Assembly: GCF_001746365.1 (NCBI RefSeq) | Contig: NZ_MJAJ01000040.1 | Span: 19,784-83,783, forward strand | Direction of reading: 5' to 3' | DNA length: 64,000 nucleotides | Source of the DNA: Streptomyces sp. LUP30 | Lineage (GTDB): Bacteria > Actinomycetota > Actinomycetes > Streptomycetales > Streptomycetaceae | Shown here: positions 1 to 8,335 of the stretch, in pieces | Numbering within the stretch: position 1 is the stretch's first letter | Layout: each line of letters opens with the position of its first letter | Made by a program: the position numbers and the translations under genes | Notes under the pieces: generated by a model | The model's input: only the letters and a program-made list of their open reading frames with translations | Databases searched by the model: none | Told to the model about the DNA's origin: nothing

Positions 1-1285
1 CGCCGTCCGGCACCGCCGTGGCCAGGACCACCGCGACCGCGGCCAGGAGCAGGGGAGCCGTGACGGTGTACGGCGGCCACAAGGCGTCGACCGTCACCGC
101 GGCACGGGCGTCGGCCGGAGCCCCGGACCAGATGTGCCCGAGCCGGGCCGCAGGACCCAGCAGCGTGACGCCGACGGCCGGGGCCGCCCACAGCACCGCC
201 CCCGCCTGGACGAGACCCGAGGCCCAGACGACGCCCCGGCGCACCGCCTCCGGACCCCGGACGACGCCCACCAGCGCGATCCCGCAGGCCAGATACCCGG
301 GCACGGTCCAGTCGCCGGGCGTCGAAGCCCGCAGGACGCCACCCAGACCGGCGACCCCGCACAGCGCGCCGGCCAGCGCCCCGCCCGACACGAAACCGGG
401 ATGCGGCGCGAACCGGGCCACGCACAGGGCCACCGCCGCCGCGAGGGCGAGGAGCACGGCCGCACGGGTCGCCTCACCCGGACCGGTCGCCTCCAACGAC
501 AGCCCCACGGCCGCCGCCGCGCCCCAGCCGCCGGTGGCGAGCGCGCACCCCACCGCCACCGTGCGCACCGACCGCTGCGCGACCCGCAGACCGACGGCCG
601 CGTCGAACGCCGCCGTCAGCAGCGCCGCCGCCGTGACCGAGTGCGCCCCGCCTCCGGCCGCGAGCGCCCAGAGCGGCAGCGGGAGCTGGCCGGCCGTCAG
701 GGCGGCCGGGCGGGGCAGCCGGAGCGCGGCCGTCCCCGGCAGCGCGGTGAGCGCCGTGCCGTACACCGCCCAGAGCGTCGCCAGCACCGTCGCGGCCGCC
801 GCCGCGTACGTCGTGCCGTCCGCCGCCGTGAACGCCGCCTCGTGCAGGGCGTACGCGTCCAGCGCCGTCAGCGCGAGACCGAGACCCGCGACCGACTCGG
901 CCGTCGAACGCAACCCCCGCCGCAGAAGCGCCACGGGTGCGCCGAGCACGGCGAGTGTGACCGCGCCGAGCACCGCACTGCGCCCCGCGATCCCGAGGTG
1001 GCCCCAGCTGACCAGGGTGAAGACCATCGCCGCGACGGTGAGCAGGATCCCGCCGAGCAGAAGGAGAACGTTCTGCACGCCGGGGGCGGTGGTCTCGGGA
1101 CGCCGGGACGGGAACGGGGGCGCGGGCGGGCTCGGCCATCCCGGCGCGACAGGCGCGGACGCCTGCTGAAGCGCGGTGACCAACCAGGCGCGTCGGGCCA
1201 GCAAGTGGGCCCGGCGGACGTCCAGTTGTCGCAGCTCGGTGTCGAGGAGCCGCAGCTCCTCGGCCGGGGGCGGGAAATACGTCAT
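1..1285 (-). CDS. Uncharacterised multi-pass membrane protein (3' end outside window)
   Basis: Reading frame open on the minus strand from an ATG at 1285 to the window edge, about 428 residues without a stop, so the C-terminus is missing. The N-terminus (about residues 8-42) is a charged, Leu/Arg-rich helix that could form a coiled coil, followed by a short Pro-rich linker. A long series of hydrophobic segments rich in Ala, Leu, Val and Gly starts near residue 70 and continues to the edge, giving many predicted transmembrane helices. I recognise no catalytic motif. It is divergent from the SRPBCC gene at 1386, and the roughly 100-bp space between them carries a direct repeat. Function unknown; possibly a transporter-like or envelope protein. 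The frame call is firm because codon bias and hydrophobic periodicity run throughout. Confidence 0.75.
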   Translation of the reverse strand, partial: MTYFPPPAEELRLLDTELRQLDVRRAHLLARRAWLVTALQQASAPVAPGWPSPPAPPFPSRRPETTAPGVQNVLLLLGGILLTVAAMVFTLVSWGHLGIAGRSAVLGAVTLAVLGAPVALLRRGLRSTAESVAGLGLALTALDAYALHEAAFTAADGTTYAAAAATVLATLWAVYGTALTALPGTAALRLPRPAALTAGQLPLPLWALAAGGGAHSVTAAALLTAAFDAAVGLRVAQRSVRTVAVGCALATGGWGAAAAVGLSLEATGPGEATRAAVLLALAAAVALCVARFAPHPGFVSGGALAGALCGVAGLGGVLRASTPGDWTVPGYLACGIALVGVVRGPEAVRRGVVWASGLVQAGAVLWAAPAVGVTLLGPAARLGHIWSGAPADARAAVTVDALWPPYTVTAPLLLAAVAVVLATAVPDG

Positions 1286-1327
1286 GCCTCGGAGTGTGGT
1301 TCGCGTCACGCCCGCCGGCATGAGCGC

Positions 1328-1347
1328 ACGTACTCAGAACGTACTCA
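1328..1347. promoter_or_regulatory. Direct repeat ACGTACTCA x2, 11-bp period, in divergent promoter region
   Basis: The nonamer ACGTACTCA occurs at 1328-1336 and 1339-1347. The 11-bp period is about one helical turn, so both copies present the same DNA face. It lies between the divergent starts at 1285 (minus) and 1386 (plus), where an operator would be expected. I do not recognise the motif as a known regulator site. Confidence 0.35.
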
Positions 1348-1385
1348 TCCGCACTGCTCGGGCCGTGCGCGGGCACACTCTGCCC

Positions 1386-1832
1386 ATGGACTGGACCCGT
1401 TACCGCTTCCACAGCCTGTGGGCCCTGCCCGCGCCGCCCGCGCGCGTGTACGAGGCGCTGGGGCGGCCCGAGGACTACCCGCGCTGGTGGCCCCAGGTGC
1501 GCGAGGTGGCCCGCGTCGACGACACGACCGGCGTCGTGCGCGTCCGCTCCACCCTTCCGTACGACCTGACCTTCACGGTGCGCGCGGTGCGCAGCGATCC
1601 GGCGGCAGGGGTCCTGGAGGTCGCCCTGTCCGGCGATCTCGACGGCTGGGCGCGCTGGACGGTCACCGCCGACGGCTCCGGCGCCGCAGCCCGCTACGAC
1701 CAGGCGGTCCGCGTGGACAAGCCGCTGCTGAGGCGGCTCGCCGTGCCGGGGCGGCCGCTGTTCCGCCTGAACCATCGGCTGATGATGCGTGCCGGGCGGC
1801 GCGGTCTGGCGGCGTACCTGGAAGCGGTTTGA
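1386..1832 (+). CDS. SRPBCC / polyketide cyclase-like superfamily protein
   Basis: 148 residues from an ATG at 1386. The start is chosen because it opens directly into the domain (MDWTRYRFHSLWALPAPPAR). The pattern fits the START/SRPBCC helix-grip fold: an N-terminal strand, a short helix (VYEALGRPEDYPRWWP) with the Trp pair typical of the family near residues 37-38, then alternating strands and a long C-terminal helix (FRLNHRLMMRAGRRGLAAYLEAV). These proteins bind hydrophobic ligands in an internal cavity, and the sequence does not show which ligand is bound here. No signal peptide. It stands alone between the divergent membrane protein gene and the tRNA-Val. Confidence 0.75.
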   Translation: MDWTRYRFHSLWALPAPPARVYEALGRPEDYPRWWPQVREVARVDDTTGVVRVRSTLPYDLTFTVRAVRSDPAAGVLEVALSGDLDGWARWTVTADGSGAAARYDQAVRVDKPLLRRLAVPGRPLFRLNHRLMMRAGRRGLAAYLEAV

Positions 1833-1871
1833 AGGAAGCGTGCGGGGACCTGTATGGTTCAGTGCGTTCCC

Positions 1872-1943
1872 GGGCGATTAGCTCAGTGGGAGAGCGCTTC
1901 GTTCACACCGAAGAGGTCACTGGTTCGAACCCAGTATCGCCCA
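1872..1943 (+). tRNA. tRNA-Val, anticodon CAC
   Basis: A 72-nt cloverleaf. The acceptor stem is GGGCGAT/ATCGCCC, the D arm GCTC/GAGC, the anticodon stem CTTCG/CGAAG with loop TTCACAC, and the T arm ACTGG-TTCGAAC-CCAGT. The anticodon CAC reads GUG, a heavily used Val codon in this GC-rich genome. The discriminator base is A and the CCA end is not encoded. An intrinsic terminator follows 10 nt downstream. Confidence 0.97.
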
Positions 1944-1952
1944 CCGGGAGAG

Positions 1953-1982
1953 GCCGGTCCGCGTCGAGCGGACCGGCTTTTT
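1953..1982 (+). terminator. Intrinsic terminator of tRNA-Val
   Basis: Perfect 10-bp stem GCCGGTCCGC/GCGGACCGGC with loop GTCGA (1963-1967), followed by five T residues at 1978-1982. It lies between the tRNA and the 3' end of the opposite-strand exonuclease gene. Confidence 0.88.
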
Positions 1983-2002
1983 CGTGTCCGCCGACAGGCG
2001 TC

Positions 2003-2728
2003 CTACGCCGCCGCCGGCAGCTCCGGCCGCAGGGGCCACGACGTGTCCACCGTCTCCGGCGTGCCGCTGCGGGCGAACCACGCCTGCAGCCCCCGCGCCT
2101 GCGCCGCGTGCCAGGTCGTCTGCAGGGTGTGCAGTTCGGCGGGGGACAGCCGCTCCAGCCGGGTCGCGAACCGGCGGCCCAGCGCCCTGACGACCTCCAG
2201 CGCGGCCAGCGCGTCCGCCGCCGCGTCGTGCGCCTCCGCCAGCGTCACGTCGTAGTGCGCGCACAGGTCGGTGAGCGTGCGCCGCCCTTTGCGGTAGCGG
2301 TCCAGGTGCTTGTCCAGCACCCGCGGGTCCAGCACCCGCAGCGGTGTCGCGTCCAGCCAGTCGCCCAGCGACGAGGCGCGGTGCCTGCGCAGCTCGCGGT
2401 CGAGCAGCGTCAGGTCGAACGGCGCGTTCATGACCACCAACGGCCGTCCGGCCGCGGCCTGTTCGGCGAGCAGCTCGGCTATCTCGAACATCACCGGCGA
2501 CGGCCAGCGGCCGTTGCGCTGCAGGTGGTCGTCCGTCAGCCCGTGCACCTCCGTCGCCCCTGCGGGCACCGGGACGCCCGGGTTCACCAGCCACCGGCTC
2601 ACCCGCGGCCTCGCGCCCGGCGCGTCCTGGACGACGAGGGCGGCCGACACGATCCGGTCGGTCTCCACGTCGACGCCCGTCGTCTCCGTGTCAAATGCGG
2701 CCAAAGGGCCCTCGTACCAGTACGCCAT
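2003..2728 (-). CDS. DnaQ-like DEDD-family 3'-5' exonuclease
   Basis: 241 residues from an ATG at 2728. The N-terminus carries exonuclease motif I (FDTETTGVD, Asp/Glu near residues 13-15), which binds the two catalytic metals. Motif II sits in the stretch around VVMNAPFDLTLLD (NAPFD), and the DEDDh-type motif III is in the region LAEAHDAAADALAALEV (HDAAAD). The product should be a stand-alone epsilon-type proofreading or repair exonuclease rather than part of a PolC polymerase, because it lacks further domains and ends shortly after the fold. The C-terminal 60 residues form a helical extension. The gene converges on the tRNA-Val terminator and is divergent from the DUF4365 gene. Confidence 0.9.
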   Translation of the reverse strand: MAYWYEGPLAAFDTETTGVDVETDRIVSAALVVQDAPGARPRVSRWLVNPGVPVPAGATEVHGLTDDHLQRNGRWPSPVMFEIAELLAEQAAAGRPLVVMNAPFDLTLLDRELRRHRASSLGDWLDATPLRVLDPRVLDKHLDRYRKGRRTLTDLCAHYDVTLAEAHDAAADALAALEVVRALGRRFATRLERLSPAELHTLQTTWHAAQARGLQAWFARSGTPETVDTSWPLRPELPAAA

Positions 2729-2896
2729 ACCTACTCAACCCCTCGTTCACCCACGGCAGCTGACGCCCCGTCTTCCGCCTGTTTGGTGATACCCGGGCTG
2801 TTTGCGCCGTACGCCGGAAGGACACAACACGAGTACGGGTCTTTGCAGTTCAGCGGCCCGTCACGGGGATCGGCTCTGGTGGGAAGGCTGTTGGCC

Positions 2897-3463
2897 ATGG
2901 CGATTGCGCAGCCCGAGCGGGGCGGGCTGCTGCCTGAACGCGCGGACGTTCACCGCGGCACACTCGCCACCACCGCCTGCATGGAGACACTGCAGGTGGG
3001 CTATCTGCACGCCGTCGCGGCGGCCGCGGGCTGCTCACTGTCCCAGCCGTTCCCGGACAACGGCATCGACTGGCACGTCAGCCACAGCGCACCCGGACAC
3101 ACCGTCGACGACGAGGTCACCATCAAGGTGCAGCTCAAGGCGACCTACCAGGTGCGCCCCGACCCGCCGGGCCGCTTCTTCTCCTTCACCCTCGACAACG
3201 CCCATCTGCGCAAGCTCGCCCGCACCCCGGTGTCGGTGCACAAGATCCTCGTCGTGATGATCGTCCCCCGGTCGCAGGACCAGTGGCTGCGGGCCGGTCA
3301 CGACCGCCTCGACCTGCGGCACTGCTGCTACTGGGTCAATCTCGCCGGCCACCCGATCACCGGCCGGACCCGGACCACCGTGCGGATACCGACCACACGC
3401 ATCTTCGACGACCGGGCGCTGTGCGAGATCATGACGCGGGCCGGGACGGGAGGCAGACCATGA
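2897..3463 (+). CDS. DUF4365-domain protein (PD-(D/E)XK nuclease-like)
   Basis: 188 residues from an ATG at 2897. The layout matches DUF4365: an N-terminal helix with a conserved Glu (about residue 30), then GIDWHV (Asp about 58), then IKVQLKAT (Gln79-Leu-Lys81) on the next strand. This order of E, D and QxK is the signature of PD-(D/E)XK-like nucleases, with Gln in place of the usual Glu. DUF4365 proteins often occur in conflict or DNA-processing contexts, but a nuclease function here is inference. It overlaps the next gene by an ATGA, so the two are translationally coupled and probably act together. No signal peptide or membrane segment. Confidence 0.75.
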   Translation: MAIAQPERGGLLPERADVHRGTLATTACMETLQVGYLHAVAAAAGCSLSQPFPDNGIDWHVSHSAPGHTVDDEVTIKVQLKATYQVRPDPPGRFFSFTLDNAHLRKLARTPVSVHKILVVMIVPRSQDQWLRAGHDRLDLRHCCYWVNLAGHPITGRTRTTVRIPTTRIFDDRALCEIMTRAGTGGRP

Positions 3464-4695
3464 CCCACCGCCCCCTCGACGAGCCGCTGCGGCCGGTGCG
3501 GCCGCACCCCGACACCCCCTGGAACCAGCCCCCCGAGCCCTCCGACGTGGACCCCGCCGTCCTCGGCTCCCTGCTGCGCCGCCACGGCTGGCAGCGACGC
3601 GGTGGGGCGGCCGGGCGCTACGGCCGCTGGACCCCGCCCGGACCCGGCGGCGCCGGGACCAGCCTCCTCGTGCCGGAGAGCCGCGCCTTTCCCGACAGCG
3701 ACGACCTGCTCGGCGAGGCCCTCCAGGCGCTCGCCCGCAGCGGCACGCCCTCCGCGCGCGAGGTGCTCGTCGCCCTGACCGTGCCCAGCGACGAGATCCG
3801 CTGGTGGCGGGACTCGCCGACCGGGCCCGCCGGGGCCGCCTCCTGGGCCGTGGAGGAGCAACTGCGCGCAGCCGCACGCCAGATGCTGCTGGCCGGCGCG
3901 CTCGCCACCCGCGCGCGAGCCGGCTACCACGGCGCACGGCACCGGCGTGCCGCCCTGGCGACGCTGGACGACGTCCTGGTCGGCTCCGCGACCGGTGGAC
4001 GCCGGCTCACCGCGTTCGTGCCGGTCGTGGGCGCCCGCTCCCTCGCCGTCCGGCTCCACCAGGCCCTCTACGCCGTCCGCGAGGCCGTCGACTACCAGCG
4101 GGCCACCGGCGGCATGGACGCCTTCGACGGCGCCGTGGAGGCCGGCGCCAGCCGCGAGCTCACCGAGGCGCTGATCGCCCTCGTGCGCGGCGCCGAGGGC
4201 GCCCGGATCGCCGTCGAGTGGTCTCCCGCGGCCGGCGTCCCCGCGCACTGCGCCGCCGGCGGGGAACCGGTGGAGTTCTCGCCCGGCGACCTGTCCGTGC
4301 TCCGCGAGGCGGGCGCCCGCTACCTGCGCGAGGAGCCCTCCGTGACCGTGCGGATCACCGGCGCGGTGGTCCGCCTGCGCAGGTCGGGACCGCGCGGCGA
4401 CGGAAGCGTACGGCTGCGGGTGCTGGCAGGCGCGGACATCCCGCACCTGCGGCTGACCCTCGACGAGGCGGACTACCGCATCGCCGGCCAGGCCCATCTG
4501 GTCGGACTGCCGGTACGGGTGCAGGGCCGGCTGGAGAGCCGGGGCGGGTTCCGCAGGCTCACCGGCGCCTGCGGAGTCGTACCCGTGCAGGTGGACGAGG
4601 CGGAACGGGACCGGCTGATGAAGTCCGCGCAGGGGAACGCGGCGGGCACGGACTACTTCGACGAGGCCTGCGGAGAGGAACAGCCGGGGGACTGA
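3460..4695 (+). CDS. Conserved protein of unknown function, coupled to the DUF4365 gene
   Basis: 411 residues from the ATG at 3460, which overlaps the upstream stop (ATGA). No family recognised. The N-terminal 90 residues are Pro/Gly-rich and likely flexible. Residues about 90-290 look mainly alpha-helical. The C-terminal 110 residues alternate short beta strands (VTVRITGAVVRLRRSG, VRLRVLAG, AHLVGLPVRVQGRLES), which resembles an OB-like or other small beta-barrel fold that could bind nucleic acid; that is inference. It is soluble, with an acidic C-terminus (DEACGEEQPGD). The tight coupling to a PD-(D/E)XK-like protein suggests an accessory or regulatory subunit. Confidence 0.7.
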   Translation: MTHRPLDEPLRPVRPHPDTPWNQPPEPSDVDPAVLGSLLRRHGWQRRGGAAGRYGRWTPPGPGGAGTSLLVPESRAFPDSDDLLGEALQALARSGTPSAREVLVALTVPSDEIRWWRDSPTGPAGAASWAVEEQLRAAARQMLLAGALATRARAGYHGARHRRAALATLDDVLVGSATGGRRLTAFVPVVGARSLAVRLHQALYAVREAVDYQRATGGMDAFDGAVEAGASRELTEALIALVRGAEGARIAVEWSPAAGVPAHCAAGGEPVEFSPGDLSVLREAGARYLREEPSVTVRITGAVVRLRRSGPRGDGSVRLRVLAGADIPHLRLTLDEADYRIAGQAHLVGLPVRVQGRLESRGGFRRLTGACGVVPVQVDEAERDRLMKSAQGNAAGTDYFDEACGEEQPGD

Positions 4696-4784
4696 TTTCG
4701 CGGTCGGCGGGTGCGGGTCGGTACGATCGCCTCTTGCGCGCGCTCACGGTATGGCGCCGCACCCCCTTCAGTCAGGAGAGACCG

Positions 4785-6761
<1,977 letters not shown>

Positions 6762-6762
6762 G

Positions 6763-6794
6763 CCGGAGGCCCGGAGGCCCGGAGGCCCGGAGGC
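6763..6794. repeat. Tandem repeat, 4 x CCGGAGGC
   Basis: Four perfect head-to-tail copies of the octamer CCGGAGGC start 2 nt after the thrS stop codon. Each unit contains an anti-Shine-Dalgarno-complementary GGAGG. It leads directly into the long hairpin at 6804-6845, which reuses the same CCGGAGGC sequence, so the array may have arisen by slippage from the hairpin arm. Confidence 0.85.
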
Positions 6795-6803
6795 TGAGGC
6801 CTT

Positions 6804-6845
6804 CCGGAGGCCCCCGGAAGGTTTCAGCCTTCCGGGGGCCTCCGG
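6804..6845. terminator. Bidirectional hairpin between thrS and the channel gene
   Basis: Perfect 18-bp inverted repeat: arm CCGGAGGCCCCCGGAAGG at 6804-6821, loop TTTCAG at 6822-6827, arm 6828-6845. There is no T-tract, as is common in high-GC actinomycete terminators. It can serve both convergent genes. The minus-strand gene's stop codon (6824-6826) lies inside the loop, so that gene's last seven codons form one arm. Confidence 0.7.
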
Positions 6846-7483
6846 TCGCTCTCGCGAGAGAAGATCTGCAGCAGCCACGACGAGAACGACCCGGTCACCG
6901 CCCCGAGGAGGGCCAGACCGCCGGCCATCATGCCCATCGCGATCGCCCGGCCGCCCGGAGTCACCGGTGTGATGTCCCCGTAGCCGACCGTGCTCAGGGT
7001 CGAGGCGGCCCACCACACCGCGTCCCCGAACGTCCGCATGGTGGCGCCGGGCGCCCCCCGCTCCTGCTGGTAGACCGCGAGGGCGCCGGCGAAGCCGAGG
7101 AGCAGCGTCGACAGGCTGGCGTAGGCGATCACCCGCGCGTGCAGGGAGAGCCGCGGATCCCCCTGACGGTGCTGGATCGCGTCGTAGAGCGGGACGATCC
7201 GCAGCGGACGCAGCAGCGGCAGGACGACCACCACCGTGTGCAGGAAGTGCGTCCTGACGAAATGCGCGAAGCGCTGTCCGCCGAGGCGCCAGCGGACGAC
7301 GTAGTCCGTGACGAACACCAGCCAGAGCGCCAGCATCGTGAACCCGCACAGGCTCTTCCACACGGACGGCATGTCCTCGTCCAGGACGCGGGCGGCATAC
7401 GCGGCCAGGAACAGCAGCGACGCCAGGAACAGGGGGATCTCGGTGCGCTGCTCCCAGCGGGCGTAGCGGCTGTCTTCGTCCAT
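6824..7483 (-). CDS. Potassium channel-like two-pore-helix (Ion_trans_2) membrane protein
   Basis: 219 residues from an ATG at 7483. An upstream in-frame start at 7564 would overlap the divergent HIT gene, so the internal Met is preferred. Hydrophobic segments lie at about residues 16-36, 45-65, 80-100, 118-140 and 176-200. The selectivity filter STVGYGD (TVGYGD about residues 165-170) lies between the last two, as in K+ channels. The segment RTHFLHTVVVVLPLLRPLRIVPLY resembles an S3/S4 region but has few regularly spaced Arg, so voltage gating is uncertain. No RCK domain follows. Likely role: K+ flux across the cytoplasmic membrane. Confidence 0.88.
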   Translation of the reverse strand: MDEDSRYARWEQRTEIPLFLASLLFLAAYAARVLDEDMPSVWKSLCGFTMLALWLVFVTDYVVRWRLGGQRFAHFVRTHFLHTVVVVLPLLRPLRIVPLYDAIQHRQGDPRLSLHARVIAYASLSTLLLGFAGALAVYQQERGAPGATMRTFGDAVWWAASTLSTVGYGDITPVTPGGRAIAMGMMAGGLALLGAVTGSFSSWLLQIFSRESDRRPPEG

Positions 7484-7562
7484 CGGCCCAGCTTGGCCCG
7501 CGTGGCTTTCGCACGAACCCCGGCGACACGCCGCGAACGGGCGAAGCCATATGCTGACGGGC

Positions 7563-8114
7563 ATGACGAGTGAGCCGGAGCAGCAGATCGGAGTGGGGAC
7601 GCAGGACTCGTTCCAGCGCCTGTGGACCCCCCACCGGATGGCCTACATCCAGGGTGAGAACAAGCCGACCGGCCCGGGGGCCGACGACGGCTGCCCGTTC
7701 TGCTCGATCCCGGCGAAGTCCGACGAGGACGGCCTGGTCGTCCGACGCGGTGAGCACGTGTACGCGGTGCTCAATCTGTACCCGTACAACGGCGGCCACC
7801 TGATGACCGTGCCCTACCGGCACGTGGCCGACTACACCGATCTGACCGTCGCGGAGACCGCCGAGCTCGCCGAGCTGACCAAGCAGGCGATGACGGCCCT
7901 GCGCACCGCGTCCGGTGCGCACGGCTTCAACATCGGCATGAACCAGGGGAGCGTGGCGGGGGCCGGCATCGCCGCCCACCTCCACCAGCACATCGTGCCC
8001 CGCTGGGGCGGCGACACGAACTTCATGCCGGTGGTGGGTCACACGCGCGTGCTGCCCCAACTCCTCGCGGACACCCGCAAGATGCTCGCAGACGCCTGGC
8101 CGGCCTCGGCCTGA
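7563..8114 (+). CDS. HIT-family protein, probable Ap4A phosphorylase/hydrolase
   Basis: 183 residues from an ATG at 7563; another ATG-like start (7551, four residues longer) cannot be excluded. It carries the histidine triad HLHQH at about residues 139-143, whose middle His forms the nucleotidyl intermediate. It also has a CPFC pair (Cys44, Cys47), which with an upstream His may bind zinc, and the NLYPYNGGHLMTVPYRH strand-helix typical of HIT proteins. The M. tuberculosis homologue beside thrS (Rv2613c) is a diadenosine tetraphosphate phosphorylase. The same context here (next to thrS, whose product makes Ap4A as a by-product) supports that role by inference. Confidence 0.92.
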   Translation: MTSEPEQQIGVGTQDSFQRLWTPHRMAYIQGENKPTGPGADDGCPFCSIPAKSDEDGLVVRRGEHVYAVLNLYPYNGGHLMTVPYRHVADYTDLTVAETAELAELTKQAMTALRTASGAHGFNIGMNQGSVAGAGIAAHLHQHIVPRWGGDTNFMPVVGHTRVLPQLLADTRKMLADAWPASA

Positions 8115-8192
8115 CGGCCCCGGCCGGGAAACCGGCCCGGCTCCACCAGGCCGTCCGGCCCTCGAGGACGAGGCGGTTCAGGCCGAAGCGGG

Positions 8193-8218
8193 GGTCCGGG
8201 GGCAGCAGCCCCCGGACC
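8193..8218. terminator. GC-rich hairpin downstream of the HIT gene
   Basis: Perfect 11-bp stem GGTCCGGGGGC/GCCCCCGGACC with loop AGCA (8204-8207). No T-tract on either side. It lies between convergent genes and probably acts in both directions. Confidence 0.6.
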
Positions 8219-8220
8219 GG

Positions 8221-8290
8221 CCGCACGGCACCGGCCGCACGGCACCGGCCGCACGGCACCGGCCGCACGGCACCGGCCGCACGGCACCGG
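8221..8290. repeat. Tandem array, 5 x 14 bp CCGCACGGCACCGG
   Basis: Five identical 14-bp units with no divergence, in the 221-bp convergent gap between the HIT gene and the 553-residue membrane protein gene. Perfect identity points to recent slippage or unequal exchange. It lies immediately after the 8193-8218 hairpin and shows no coding signal. Confidence 0.95.
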
Positions 8291-8335
8291 TCGCGCCGGT
8301 CACCCGCCGTGAGACCCCGCCCGTCCGCCCGAGGC

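Noticed and set aside
134..3463. 1109-residue open frame on the plus strand
   Set aside because: Arg/Gly/Pro-rich shadow translation spanning a tRNA, a terminator and opposite-strand genes; only its last 188 codons (DUF4365) are real.
4696..4784. Possible T-box leader of thrS
   Set aside because: Only 89 bp are available, and no T-box sequence or antiterminator pair is present. The same holds for hisS and alaS.
8221..8290. Tandem array as a CRISPR
   Set aside because: Units are 14 bp, contiguous and without spacers.
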